Positions 35,831-48,296 of a stretch of 64,000 bases of DNA are shown one piece after another; within the stretch, counting starts at the first letter, position 1, and every line of letters begins with the position of its first letter. A model generated the notes under the pieces. The model ran no database searches, had not been told where the DNA came from, and worked only from the letters and a program-made list of their open reading frames with translations. The stretch is from Saposhnikovia divaricata (taxonomy: Eukaryota > Streptophyta > Magnoliopsida > Apiales > Apiaceae). The position numbers and the translations under genes were made by a program. The stretch is from NCBI GenBank assembly GCA_036435485.1, contig CM071596.1:15094001-15158000 (forward strand), written 5' to 3'.

Positions 35831-36854
35831 TGTTAGGAATTATGTTGCTCTTGATGATAAGTACTTGAAAACACCTTGAAAAACATATGTTTACAAGAAT
35901 AAGTTTGTAACTTGTCAACGGATATCCAAGTTATAAGTATCCGTTGATAAGGCAGCTTATCGGTTGATAAGTCTGTAGCATACCTCTTTTAAGTTTTGTC
36001 AGTTGTTTGGTTCTGTCATAGTTACTAGAAATCCTAAGTTATGTTGACTATCAATGGATATGCAGAATAGGGTAGCTAATTGTATATAAGCTGTGCTATG
36101 TAATTCTATATAAGTGAAGTGATATCTCAGCTGATGTAGTTTCTATGTCAACGGATATGGCACCTCAACAAACAACAGTCAACCTATCAGTGTCTACTTC
36201 AACGGACAAAACGCTCCAACCAATAATATCTTAGAATTAGAGGTTGATAGCGACTTGACATGCCTGACAGATCACATGGGTTGATAAACTTAAAAAGGGT
36301 AAGGAAGCCAGTATTGGAAACGAAGAAGAAAAAGAAACATTCCTTGTTCTTGCAAACAATTCAGCTGGTAAATTTAGTGCATATCTGTCCAAGACAATCC
36401 AGACAAAATTGTATCACATGGAGACAAGGAGTGGCAGCAACCCTACAGAATACTTTGACTAGCAAGATTCATTTATTTTTATAGGGTTTGTAAACTTGGA
36501 GTATATATATACTTCACGTGTAGCATAGCTAAGAAGAGAAGAAAACACAAAGCTGAAAGCACAAAGCATTAGGTTTTCTTGTAAAATACTTAGCCTTGTA
36601 TTCGCAGCTTTGTACTCGTTTACACAGATTATTTTCTTCAATACAACCCTCAGGTGGAGTCGACAAAAACCCACCTAAAATTTTTAAAGATTGTTGTATG
36701 TTTGTTTTTCTTTGATTTCTGTTTCATAAGTTTCTTTCTATTTATCTGCTTAAATCAAGATCCATCTGTTGTCTTATAAATTCGAAAGAATTTTGAACAA
36801 GATTGTATTCAACCCCCCTTCTACAATCTTAAGGGGTGCAACTGGGAAATAACA
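35831..36854 (+). repeat. 3' LTR of the Sirevirus (1024 bp)
   Basis: It matches the 5' LTR throughout with differences of a few percent by eye and a 4-base indel. Here the motif is intact: TCAACGGATA at 35916-35925 and TATCCGTTGA at 35939-35948 form a perfect 10-bp inverted repeat with a 13-base spacer. The LTR is followed by the target duplication ATATT. Confidence 0.95.
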
Positions 36855-36859
36855 ATATT

Positions 36860-37283
36860 GGGGACCATTTTATTTTAAATTGTGACATAAAGGACCAACA
36901 CCTTTATGTAGGGGATGACGAGACACCTAAAGATAAAAAATAGCCTTTTTTTATTAAATTATGGTATAAATGAGTATATTTTATATAAATTTCTAAAAGA
37001 GGCAATAGTTTAGTGATAAAAAAAAAATTTATTTTCCCCACTAACAAACATAGACCAATTTTATACTGTTCTTGTGGAACAGTGGAAGTTATTCCAAAGA
37101 ACAAAGTGTTGCCTAAGGATTTGCACTTGAAGCGACTTAATCATTTATCAATTTTAAGGGGAGTAATTTAACATAATGCACATGTAATACAGTTTATCAA
37201 CAATTTAAACTTTGAAAAAGCAGTTTCATTTCCTTATATTGTATAATACTAAATTTCATTTTCTTATATTGTATAATATGCTA

Positions 37284-37324
<41 letters not shown>
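36860..37324. other. Spacer between the Sirevirus and element B, ending in an (AT)n tract
   Basis: AT-rich with no supportable gene. The (AT)n tract at about 37284-37324 is the insertion site of element B; the tract continues at 52322. Confidence 0.7.
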
Positions 37325-37328
<4 letters not shown>

Positions 37329-38028
37329 ATGCCCAGAAATATCCTCGCCCTAATTAGGAAATGTCGCCCATAGTCAAGGAGAATCGCCCTCGAATCAGGC
37401 TGGGCATCTCGCCCTCTCTTACACTGAAATGGGGGATTCTCCCTAATTGTTCTCTGAAGAGTATTATGAGTTATGGACTATAATCTAGGTCCTCGGTTAC
37501 AAGCAGTTGGGAAGAGGTTTATCCTGAGATCTCGCCCTAGATACAGATTGGGGATCTCGCCCCTTAGGCAATTTCGGAACTGCCCAATAAACTATTTTAT
37601 CTCCGTGGCCCAAGGTGAGCGTTGACCACGATAATTTCGGGTCAGTAGCTTAGCCATTATGCTCCGAGAAAGTAGCTGGGCTTTAGGGTTCATAATAATT
37701 GTCAAAGGCGGTGGCCTTGATCCAATGGGCTTCTTAAATAAGGAAAACCTAGCCCATTACGATTACTTGTTCTCCAAGAACTACATTTGGCTTGATCCCT
37801 ATAAATAAGGGTACGTAGGCACATTGTATGGCACGATGCAAACCCTAGCACAAAATAAAGAATTCAACATTCGATCTTAATTGCTACACACATCTCAGCA
37901 TACAATCTTAGCCATCCCCAAATCATAAACCCAAACCCTAAACATCCTACGCTGTTCGCCGCCATCAACAACCATCACAATTCCAGCAGCCCTCCCCGAA
38001 TTTGTTTTCCCAAATTCCTCCGTTAATA
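37325..38028 (+). repeat. 5' LTR of element B
   Basis: It starts TGTTATGCCC and ends TTAATA (TTAACA in the 3' LTR), 704 bp. The TATA box TATAAATA lies at 37800-37807. It repeats CTCGCCC-type phrases. About 15 differences from the 3' LTR were counted by eye. Confidence 0.9.
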
Positions 38029-38030
38029 AG

Positions 38031-38046
38031 TGGCGCTAGAAGGAGG
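38031..38046 (+). promoter_or_regulatory. Primer-binding site of element B, tRNA-Asn type
   Basis: TGGCGCTAGAAGGAGG complements the 3' end of plant tRNA-Asn as I remember it. It lies two bases after the LTR. Confidence 0.7.
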
Positions 38047-38071
38047 GGTTTTTGACATCTCAGGAGGAAGG

Positions 38072-40404
38072 ATGTCGCAGTCAAACCAAGAGCGTGTTGA
38101 TGATTGTCGAGGAGAGGATACTAGGACCACGGAGAATTTACCCCCGCCGCCACCAAGAAATTCTGCCATAAGGAATTCGATGCTGAGAAACCTTGATCGC
38201 TCACTTCCAGGAGGCTCGCGCCGAAGATCTATTACACCCAGGGGTCCTAATGGACAGTCGATGCCACGAATAGGAGGAGACCCCCCTGTCTTGATGAGTA
38301 ATATTGAGCTATTGAATCAGATCACTTATATGGGAAATACTATTACCCGTATGGGTGCGAGGATGGACGCGATGGAAAGAGAGAGGTAATTTTTTGAAGG
38401 ATCCCGCCTGAACCATGATGGGCGACGCCCACTAGATGGGAGAGGAGAGAATATGGGGGTGACTCACCATGACTGGGAAAGAAATTATCGCAAACCAGGT
38501 GGAGATCAGCGTGTTGGTAGGGAATCTGCTATTAATCACCAACGCGTTTCGCATATGGAAATCCCTTTGGAGAGAGAAGTTCAGATCGTTGGGGAGACTA
38601 GAACTGACCAGCGGTTCCGAGCTATTACACCCAGGGCCTTGACCTACGGAGAGCCGAATGTTGAGTTCCCACCAGACAGAGCGGTGCCCCAACGCCCAGG
38701 TCAAGCACGACCGCAGGATGAAAGGACTGAAAGGGGGCGAGAACTTCAGAGGGAGGAAGTTTGGGTTGGCGGCCAAAGGACTGTGGACCAGGAGGGACCC
38801 AATGGAAGGCACCGTTTCAATCACGAGAATATGATGTTAGGAGACTCCGATGTGATTCCTCTCACAATGGTTCAGACTAACGACCCAAATCATCAGAGGA
38901 GGACTCCGAACCATTATAGTTTGGGCTACGGGGAAAGAAGATCTTATGCCAACCTCCTCAACCAGGCAGAAAGAGGTTAAAGAGGACCTTTAGAATCTAA
39001 TTTGGAAGGGAATTTGATGGTTGCTCGCAGATATCATTTGCCTCATCTGGAGAACTCTGTCGGGGATCGGTATAGGTTTGAAGAGTTAATGAATCAGCAG
39101 AAACGGGAGGAAGCGTCTCGTAGGATAGCCGGTTTTGAGGATCTAGACTTGAATGCCTTGCACAGGCTTCTGGCTCAATCAGAAGAGCGGTCGGGAGCTA
39201 TATTTGAACCGGCTCCATCGCCTTTTTCATTGGCAGTTCGTGAAGCACCTCTTCCCCCATCTTTTCGAGGGGTGGGAGATCTGAGGTTTACAGGAAGTTC
39301 CGACCCGGCGGAGTATATTGCAAGGTTCAACACTGAGATGGAGCTCTACCAAGTGGAGGACTTGACAAAGTGTAGGTTGTTAGCCTCGACCCTGCGGGGA
39401 AATGCCCACCAATGGTTTCAAAAGTTGGGACCGGCTTCTATTACTTCTTGGGATCAAATGCGAAGGATGTTCTTGATCCAATTTCAATTGTCTATCGTCT
39501 ATGCCCCGCCTGTCACGACCTTGGCCAATATAAAGAAGAGAGAGGGAGAAACCCTGCAATCCTACTTTAGACGTTTCAACTCAGAAGTCCCAACTGTCAG
39601 AGGAGCTTCGGACGAAACCATCAAAAATTTTCTAATAGCTGGAGTAAGGGTGAATTCGGACTTCTGGAAAGAGCTTCAACAGAAAGAGCCTCCTACACTT
39701 GCGGATCTTTATGCACAGGCTGAACCCTTTAAGAGGGAAGAAGAAGCTTTGAAAAGGAGCGATTACCCCGAAACTAGTCGCAGGGGTAAGCGCAAGGATA
39801 GATCTCCTAGCCCTAGGGGGGATGGAAGGAAGAATGGTAGAGGGGATGTTAATGTTGCTGACACTTGGAAGTCAGATCGAACGAGATCACCCAGCCCGAT
39901 GCCACGGTACCCACCACCACATCTTTATTTTCAGAAAGATCAGGGTTACCCCCAGACCAGTATTTTCACGCTGCTGGTGGCGTCTATTGATCACATTTAT
40001 GAAGTAACGAAGAAGGAGGGATTGTATAAACCACATCTCCCACTTTCGAAGAATGCGCAAAGAGATAAGAAAAGGTACTGCGCCTATCACGAATCCCATG
40101 GCCATGACACTCATCAATGTCAGTAATTGAGGGAGGAAATTGAGTTGCAAAACAGGAATGGGAAGTTAACTGAATGGGTCAGGAAAATCAAGGGGGGCGT
40201 TCCTCCCATGGAGGAAAATAAGAAGGAAGATCCTAGAAGTAGACCGGACCAGCAGGAGAAGACAGTGTTCGTCAAAGAAGCAAGCATTCATACTATTTTT
40301 GGAGGGCCTCGTGTTGGGGGAGATGGAAGAAGGGCTATGGAGAGGTACGCTCGGGAAGCAAAGGATTCCCCGCTGACAAATGTTAATCACCAGTCAGAAA
40401 GGCC
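38072..40404 (+). pseudogene. Tat-type gag of element B, broken by three stops and a frameshift
   Basis: From ATG 38072 (MSQSNQERVDD) one frame runs on, interrupted by TAA at 38387, 38978 and 40124. The gag core has FTGSSDPAEYIARFNTEMEL, NAHQWFQKLGPASITSWDQM and LQSYFRRFNSEV. The atypical knuckle YCAYHESHGHDTHQC lies at 40075-40122, as in Tat elements. At 40124 the second copy has CAA where this has TAA, so the change is C to T. A base is missing from the C run near 40402, shifting the frame into protease. The homopolymer position means a sequencing error cannot be excluded for that shift. Confidence 0.88.
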
Positions 40405-43400
40405 CCCAAGCTGTTTAAAGGAGAGGACACACAGATAATTTTTTCTGAAGAAGATGCAAGATGGGTTCATCATCCGCATAGTGATGCCTTGGTGGTTAAT
40501 GTCAGAATTGGGTCTAGGAGCGTCCATCGTGTGTTTGTCGATAATGGAAGTTCTGTGAATATCCTTTACTACGGAACTTTTAAGAAGATGGGACTTCTTG
40601 ATAAAGAAATGGTTCAAGGAACGACTCACATATATGGCTTCACAGGAGATTCTGTCCCGGTCAAGGGGACGGTGAAATTGCCTCTTACCTTAGGGGAAGA
40701 CCCTCACTCTGCTACTCAGGTGTTTGAATTCCTAGTCGTCGACCAACCTACATGTTACAACGCTCTACTTGGAAGGCCGGTTTTGAAGGAAATGAGGGTG
40801 GTACATCAATTTACCATTTGGCAATGAAATTTCCTACTCCTGTGGGGGTTGGGTGTGTGAAGGGATGTCAGTATGATTCCAGGGAGTGTTATAACAAAAT
40901 GATGAAGTCTTCCTCAAAAGGGAAACAGGGGGATGAGATGTTGGACTTCAAAGATGAAAATGCTGTGGAAACATTGAAATCTTTCGGACCTAAGTCGTCA
41001 GAAAAGGCGGTTACCAACATGGTTTATACAGTGGAATTCCCTGAGGATGATACCTTGGCCAGATATGAGACGTTAGCTAAGCAGGGAACCCCGCTCTTTC
41101 TGTTAGAGGCACCACCCTCTCGAGGAGAGACCGTGGAAGTTTTTATGGAAGGCGCTGCAGAAAAATCTTTTGTGGAAGGCATGACAATTGATATTGCAGG
41201 GTATAGGGTGTTGATGATTGGAGCTCCCCCTCCGGTCAATCAAAACCAGTTTGAAGAAGGGATTGTTGAAGATATCACCGACGAAGAGGAACAAAGAAGT
41301 CTTAGGGCGAAAAAGGGAAAGTTTGTTGCAGATTATGGGGATACTCCCATGGTTGAATTTCCGGATGATTTGACTTGGAGAGAGGGATCTAAACCGTTCA
41401 GGGGCGAGGTTGTTTCTGTACGAGAAGTGGGTGAGTCCAGCGGAACGAAGGAAGTAGAGTTTGACTTAGATCCTCGATTGCCCGAGTCCAAGAAGAATGT
41501 GGGACCAACAGAGGATACTGTGCCAATTCTTGTGGACGAGAAGGACTCGTCCCGGGTGCTACATATTGGGGCGAGATTAGAGCAGGGCTTGAGAGAGAGG
41601 CTAGTTAACTTTTTAAAGGATAATCTGGATGTTTTCGCTTGGAGTCATGCGGACATGGTGGGAATTGATCCCGAAGTAATGTGTCATCACCTTAACATAG
41701 ACCCTTCTAGGAAGGGCGTTCGGCAAAAGCGACGGGCGGTCAGTGGTGAACGAGCTACTGCCTTGAAAGAAGAGGTTGATCGGCTGCTAAATGTTGGGTT
41801 AGTTAAAAGTCCTTTTACCCGGATTGGCTTGCGAACCCGGTTTTGGTAAAGAAGTCCAATGGGAAGTAGAGAGTGTGTGTTGATTATACCGACCTGAACA
41901 AAGCCTGTAAGAAAGATAGTTTTCCTTTGCCTAGGAACGATCAGTTGGTAGATGCTACTGCGGGGCATGCCCTGCTTAGTTTCATGGACGCTTACTCCGG
42001 ATATAATCAAATCCCGATGTTTGGGCCAGATCAGGAAAACACCTCCTTCATCACGGATCGGGGTTTATATTGCTATATTGGGATGCCTTTTGGATTGATC
42101 AATGCAGGGGCGACTTATTAGAGGTTAGTCAATATGATGTTTAAGGAGCAGATTGGGAAGACTATGGAAGTTTATGTGGATGACATGCTTGTAAAAGCCA
42201 AGGAAGCGAAGGAACACATTCAACATTTGGACGAGATGTTTCAGATTCTCAAGAAATATCGCATGAAGCTTAATCCTCAAAAATGTGTATTCGGGGTAGA
42301 ATCTGGAAAGTTTTTGGGTTTCATGGTAAATCATAGGGGAATGGAGGCGAATCCTGCAAAGATAAAAGCTCTTCTCAACATGAAGTCCCCCCGGACGGTA
42401 AAGGAGGTGCAAAGCCTGACTGGGAGAGTTGCCGCTCTGAACCGTTTTGTGTCAAAGTCATCTGACAAATGCAAGGAATTCTTCAAGGCAATTAAGGGTA
42501 CAGGGAAGAAGTTTGAATGGACATTGGAATGTGAAGAAGCTTTTCAGGCGTTAAAGGGCCATCCGGGATCTCCCCCACTCTTGTCTAAACCACGTGAGGG
42601 AGAGACTCTTATCCTATACCTTGCTTTTTCAGAATATTTTGTTAGTGGAGTACTTGTGCGGGAAGAAGGTGACATCCAGTACCCTGTATACTACGTTAGC
42701 AAGAGGTTGTTGGATGCAGAGACAAGGTATTCAAATATGGAGAAGTTAGTGTATGCCTTGATTTTGGCCTCCAGAAAGTTGCGACCCTACTTTCAGGCGC
42801 ATAAGGTAGAGGTCCGAACATCGTATCCTTTAAGGCAGATACTGGATAAACCGGAAAATTCCGGATGGATGTTGAAATGGGCAGTGGAATTAGGACAATT
42901 TGATGTGGAGTATAAACCTAGAAGAGCTATGAAGGGGTAGGCTCTCGCTGATTTTATATTGGAATTTCCTCTGGATTAAGAGGGTGACTTTCTGGCTGTC
43001 ATACCTAGTCCTCCACCAGAGCTGAGTCAGGAATGTTCTACTCCAGCACCTTGGTGGACTTTATATGTGGATGGTGCATCGAACAATGAAGGTGCAGGTG
43101 TAGGAATTGTTTTGGTTAGCCCGGAGGGACACCGCCTTCGAAGTGCAATTCACTTTACTTTTCATGCTACAAATAATGATGCTGAGTACGAGGCTTTGAT
43201 TTCGGGTTTGAAGCTCGCCCTTGAGATGAAGGTGGAAAACATAAACATCATGAGTGATTCAATGCTGGTTGTTTATCAGGTCAATGGGGGGTTCCAAGCT
43301 CGTGGGGCTCGAACCGAATTATACATGAGGTGTACGCGAAGATTAATGGGCCAATTTCGGGAGGCGAGGTTGGAGCAACTTCCTAGATACAGCAATGGGG

Positions 43401-44769
43401 AAGCCGATGCCCTGGACAAGTTGGGGTCTCAAGGGGAGGCCAATCTTTTAGGTGTCAGTCCCTTGGAAATCCAGAAGCAACCTAGCGTTCCGGAAGTGGA
43501 ATTGATGCAGGTTGATGTTCCTATGCAAGATACTTGGATGACTCCTATCTAGAGGTATTTGAAGGAAGGAATTTTGCCAGATGATAAAATTGAGGCCAGG
43601 AAGCTGAGGTATAAGGCAGCTCTCTACGTTGATTTTGGGGGATCTCTTTATAGACGGGGTTTTAATCAACTGTTGCTGAAGTGTATAGATGGGGAGGAAT
43701 GTACTTATGTTCTTCGGGAAGTTTATGAAGGAATTTGTGGAAATCACTCGGGGGGTGGTTCACTTGCGCAGAAAATATTACGTCAAGGGTATTATTGGCC
43801 TACTCTTCGGGAAGATTCAATGGTTTTTGCTAGGTCTTGCGACAAGTGTCAGCGATATGCGAACTATGTGAACAGTCCCGCAGCTCCTCTTACTTCATTA
43901 ACTAGTCCTTGGCCCTTTGCTATGTGGGGAATTGACTTGATAGGAGAACTCCCTAAGGGAAAAGGGGGGTGAAGTATGCTGTTGTGGCAGTGGATTATTT
44001 TACTAAGTGGGCAGAGGCAGAGCCTTTGGCGTCAATCACAGCGAAAAAGTTGGTGGACTTTGTGTATCGATCCATCATTTGTCGCTTTGGGATACCGTAC
44101 AAACTGATATCTGATAACGAGAAGCAATTTGATAGTAAGGAGATGAGACAGTTGTGTGATAATTTGGGAATTATTAAAAGTTTCTCTGCTATTAGTCATC
44201 CTCAGACTAACGGTCAGACTGAGGCGGTGAACAAGATAATCAAACATACATTGAAGGCGAGGTTAGATGACAGTAAGGGGAACTGGACGGAAGAGTTGCC
44301 TAATGTCTTGTGGAGCTATAACACGACACCTAGGACTACCACGGGGGAAACCCCTTTCTCTTTGACATATGGATGTGAGGCTATGGTTCCAGTTGAGTTG
44401 GGGGCAGGCTCTTTCAGAAGAGAGAACTATCATCCGGAATTAAATGAGGTTAACCATCGTCTTTACCTGGATATGGTGGAGGAGTTCAGAACGACTTCTC
44501 AGGCAAGGTTAGTATCTTACCAGCAAAGGGTGGCTAGGTTTTACAACTCAAAGGTAAAGGCAAGGCCTTTAAAGGTGGGCGATTACGTTCTTCGACGAGT
44601 GATGCCCAACATGAAAGTCCAGAATCATGGAGTGTTTGGTGCAAATTGGGAAGTTCCGTACAGGGTTAGAGCTATTTTGTGGACAGGAACTTATTATTTG
44701 GCGGATATGGAAGGGAAGCATATCCCGCGTGCTTGGAACATGGAATATTTGAAGAAATATTATCAGTAA
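40405..44769 (+). pseudogene. Tat-type pol of element B: protease, RT, RNase H, second RNase H, integrase
   Basis: Protease: VFVDNGSSVNILYY with Asp at 40540 and Asn where Ser is usual. RT: CVDYTDLNKAC, MPFGLINAGATY and YVDD at 42173-42184. First RNase H: about 42600-42930. A second, archaeal-type RNase H (LYVDGASNNEGAGVGIVL, NNDAEYEALISGL) at about 43060-43440 is the hallmark of the Tat lineage. Integrase: CDKCQRYANY, GIDLIGELP, ISDNEKQF and TNGQTEAVN, ending at TAA 44767. Shifts lie near 40801, 41812 and 43966; stops at 41867 (TAG), 42119 (TAG), 42938 (TAG), 42977 (TAA) and 43550 (TAG). At 41867 and 42119 the second copy has TGG and CAG. Confidence 0.92.
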
Positions 44770-45676
44770 TGTATTTCTACTTTTGACATACTTTCCTTTA
44801 ATTATTATTTTCATGAAAGTCAAGGGGGGTAGTGCATGTACTCTTCCTTAGCCAGGTTTTTACTATTTATGAATAAAACATGCTTGTTTTGCCTTCAAAT
44901 TTTGTCGCATTTCTATTATAGATGATCTACTGTGAGGAGAGTTACTAAAAAACTATAACTTCGGGAAATCCACCTCCTGTGAGGAGGGATATTTCTGGAA
45001 TGGAGAACGACCTCCTTTGAGGAGGGTATCTCAAATTATTAAATCCTTGCAAAAACCGTACTTCCGGGGGGGATGTCCGAACTTCCGGCACCTCATCAAG
45101 GTTCGAGTTTCGGAAAATCCACCTCCTGTGAGGAGGGTATTTCTGGACAAAAAAAACTGATCTCCTTTGAGGAGAGTACCTTAAATACAAAATCCTTGCA
45201 AAAACTGTACTTCCGGGGGGGATGTCCGTACTTCCGGCGCCTCATCAAGGTTCTAGTTTCGGAAAATCTACCTCCTGTGAGGAGGGTATTTCTGAACAAA
45301 AACTATCTCCTTTGAGGAGGGTATTATAAAAATTATAAAATTCTGAGGTGAAGGACCCTCTTGAAGAGGGACATCCTCTAAAAGACATGGTTATTATAAC
45401 CTTCTCCAAGTTTGACAAGGGCGAGATACTCATATCTGGGCGAAATTAAACTACAACGACGAAAAAGTAGCCAAGGAGAAACAAACTGATATTTAGAGAG
45501 GAAATGAAAATACGAAATGGTTATACCAAATTCATACAAGGGCGACGCCATTACCAGGAGGGCGCGCACTCCATAAAGTTAAAAGAAAACAAATCCTGAA
45601 AGAGTTACAACTGGCGAGGCCATTACAGGAGGGCCCGCACTCCTAATGTGTTGGCAATTATAGAAAGTTCATACAG
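44770..45676 (+). repeat. 3' non-coding zone with PPT-like motif and 150-bp tandem repeat
   Basis: Just after pol, CAAGGGGGGTAGTGCATG (about 44821) mimics the polypurine-tract/LTR junction of this element. At about 44960-45340 roughly 2.5 units of 150 bp repeat. Each has hairpins such as CCTCCTGTGAGGAGG and CTCCTTTGAGGAG, and ACTTCCGGGGGGGATGTCCG. Short frames on either strand here come from the repeat. Confidence 0.88.
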
Positions 45677-48068
45677 TCACTTGGCTGTGGCATCAGAAGG
45701 CGAGATCGTTCCAGCTTTGTCACCTCCATCAATCTCTTTCTTTCTCGCCTCCTCCTCGGCCATGGTTTTCTTCTCTGCCTCGATTTTCAACCTCAAGCTT
45801 TCTTTGGCAACCACAATGGGCTCGGCATTGTCAGTCTGGAACTTCAACATATAGCTAGGAGTAGAGGGGGCAAAATTTTTGGACCAGTCATAGTCAGGGT
45901 CGGCTGCAAGGAAGTTGCGAAGATAATCCAAAAAGCCAATGGTGTAGGCTTCAGTTTGTGCTTTCCGCACAACAGCTTCAACATCAGTCATTTTACCTTG
46001 CAATGTGGATTCTCGCCCTCAAGGTCTGCGATCTTCTTGTCAGAATCTAATTTCAATTTTTTCAAATCAGATTGAAGTTTATCAACATCATCTTTTCTCG
46101 CCCTAACTTCGTTGTCGAGTTTTTTCTGGGCTTCATTAAGTTTTGAGGTAAAACTCGAAGCCTCACCCTTATATTTTTTCAAGGCCTTCTCCTGATCCTT
46201 GATAATGGTGTTTTTCTGGGCGAGGACATTAAGCCCATGGAAGAAGGCATCGCCCAGACCTATCTTGAAGTGAAACTTCTCGTCGGCTTCTTTCCGTTCC
46301 TTAAGGATTTTGACATCCTGGTCAGAAAAGTGCTCGGCAGCAACCGAACCAAAAGTTGTAGCAACAGAGTCTGAAGGCGCTTCTTCATTTGGAGTTGACT
46401 TATGTCTTTTACTTGGGGCAGTTTTGGAAGCATCTGCTGAATCTCGTTTTTTGTTCTGTTTCTCGCCCACATGTGAGGGAGGAATAAGGGGGTAAGATTG
46501 ATTCACCACGGTTGATGGTGTAGGGCGAGGAATGTTAGCGATAGCGGAAGGAGTCGGCTCTGCAAAGGGATTGTTTCCAAAAGGAAGTCTTGCCATTTGA
46601 CCTGAATACAAAAGGATAAAAGTTATTAGTAAACAATTTCAATCATGCAGAAAATTATGTGGGCAAGGTTTAAAGATGAAGGCGAGGTACCTTTACCAGT
46701 AAGTTGCCCTTCTATTTGTTTCTTACGAGTACTTCTTTTAGTACCTCTCTTAAATTTAACAAAGGGAATTCTGCTATAACCCTCATTATAGACACCATGG
46801 GTATGAAGATTATCAGGTGTCACTAAGACATCGAGATCTTTCTTTAACCTAGGAAGTTCAGAGATAATCAGGGCTCTAGCTGCAGCGTCGCCCGTTAGTT
46901 TTGTCTGGGCGGGTTTGTCTATGGGAAATAAAGGAGAATATAAGAGATAAAATTAAAGCTTCAGGGGACGAGAGAAAAAAAAAAATTTTTAGGACGAGAA
47001 TACTTACAAGGTTGAAGATTGAATTGGGTTCTAATCCTGGGAACGTCGTACATGTAAAAAAACTCATCTTTCCATATCTTCATATTACTAGGGTTACCGG
47101 TAATAAAACCCTTCTTGTTATGATTCGACCAGTAGGCGAGGTAATAAAATCCCACGTCTCAAGGAAAGGAAGTAACTCAACTCGACCATAGTTGGAGCAT
47201 CGTATCCTTCGTTTCTATACATCATGTATAGACCAATAGCTGCCCTATAGCTATTAGGTGACAATTGTACAGGGGCGATATTAAAGTAATTAATGATTTG
47301 GTGAAGAAAAGGGTGCATTGGCGTTCCGAAGCTAAGTTCTATTAGTTTATTGGTAAGAACCGCTCTTGGTGTTGGCAACCCGGCAATATAAAAAATATGC
47401 ATTCTCATGAAGGAGCGGGGGCGTAGCCATTTTCCTTCTAAATTGTAATATTCAATTAAGAACATGATTTCTTCAGAAGAAATCTTTGAGGCGAGTCCTA
47501 CACAGGAGATTCTACCTTGATCAAATCTGTGTTTCATTCTAAGGGGTTCGCTAACATCATCTTCGAAATCTAGGTCAAGATCACAGGTACGGACGGGTTG
47601 CTTGTATGGGTTATTAGGGGGAGAAGGTAATTCCATTGCATAACGAACGGGCGAGACAGATAATACTTCATCTTCATTCTCGACTTTCGCATCCTCGTAG
47701 TCAATATTATCTTCTCGTTCGGAGCTCTCGCCCTCGGCCGAGTTCTCATCCTCGTCCTCTTCTAAGATTTTGTTGGCTTGCGCTTCGTCAAGCATTTTCT
47801 TATATCTTGCTAGATCTTTGCCATGACTCATTCCTAACCTAGAGGGGCCTGGCTCTTGAGGGTCTAGGTCGGCGAAAAGGTCGTGTAAATCGTCTTCATC
47901 TCCACTTATATCGCCTAGATCTTGAGCATGATAAACGCTAGCTAAGTCGTCAGCAATATCACCCACTGGAAGACTATCAGAGATGGAAATAATATCATCA
48001 TTATCAAGAGAATCTGAGGTAGAAGGCGACGTTGACCCATTATCAGGAGAAAAGTCCTCTCTTGACAT
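45677..48068 (-). pseudogene. Antisense three-exon gene of element B, Transposase_28-like, two frameshifts
   Basis: Exon 1 runs from ATG 48068 to 47008, intron 1 47007-46919 (GTAAGT...CATAG), exon 2 46918-46691, intron 2 46690-46602 (GTACCT...TTCAG), exon 3 46601 to the stop at 45677. Both introns are 89 nt and the reading phase joins correctly at each. Exon 1 has an acidic Ser/Asp-rich N-terminus, then a gypsy-type PF04195-like core (GKWLRPRSFMRMHIFYIAGL, LSPNSYRAAIGLYMMY, and after a shift near 47155, NMKIWKDEFFYMYDVPRIRT). Exon 2 is basic (KRGTKRSTRKKQIEG). Exon 3 has the basic segment KRHKS, a coiled coil (about 46190-46030), a shift near 46005, then TEAYTIGFLDYLRNFL. Function is unknown. 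Retention of introns shows that this strand is transcribed separately from the element's genomic RNA. Confidence 0.8.
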
Positions 48069-48296
48069 CTGTAAGAGAGGGCGAGGACTACATTAAAGTT
48101 ATTCTCTGGAGAAAGATTAAGTAAAAGCACATAATAGGGGTCCTCACCCTCTTAGATAGGAACGGACCTAGGTGGAAAGCTAGCGAGGAGGAATAGCGCT
48201 ATCAATCCTAGGTGATTTTCTCATTCTATTAATCGTTTATTTAAAATAAAAAAAAATCAATCATCAACAGTAAGGACGAGAAGAAAGAATTAGTAC
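48069..48296 (-). other. Possible 5' untranslated intron of the antisense gene
   Basis: On the minus strand AAAG|GTACTAATTC at 48296 could be a donor. CTCTTACAG ends at 48069, directly before the ATG at 48068, as a good acceptor. This would give a 228-nt leader intron. RNA evidence is lacking. Confidence 0.45.

Larger units (their letters stand above)
11383..36854 (+). mobile_element. Sirevirus-like Ty1/copia retrotransposon, full length, decayed, split by a chromovirus
   Basis: Both LTRs (TGTTAGGAATT...AATAACA) are present and flanked by the same 5 bp, ATATT, at 11378-11382 and 36855-36859. Inside are the initiator-Met primer site, gag, pol in copia order (protease, integrase, RT, RNase H), a long extra coding region after pol, and a polypurine tract. 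Without the 12.5-kb nested insertion it is about 12.9 kb. The extra ORF and large gag point to the Sirevirus (SIRE/Maximus) lineage. Every coding part carries stops or frameshifts, so the copy is dead. Confidence 0.93.

Noticed and set aside
40400..43970. Programmed frameshifts at the C run near 40402 and G run near 43966
   Set aside because: For the first, the second copy has the extra base and reads straight through, so it is a lesion or sequencing error. The second has no comparison here but resembles it.
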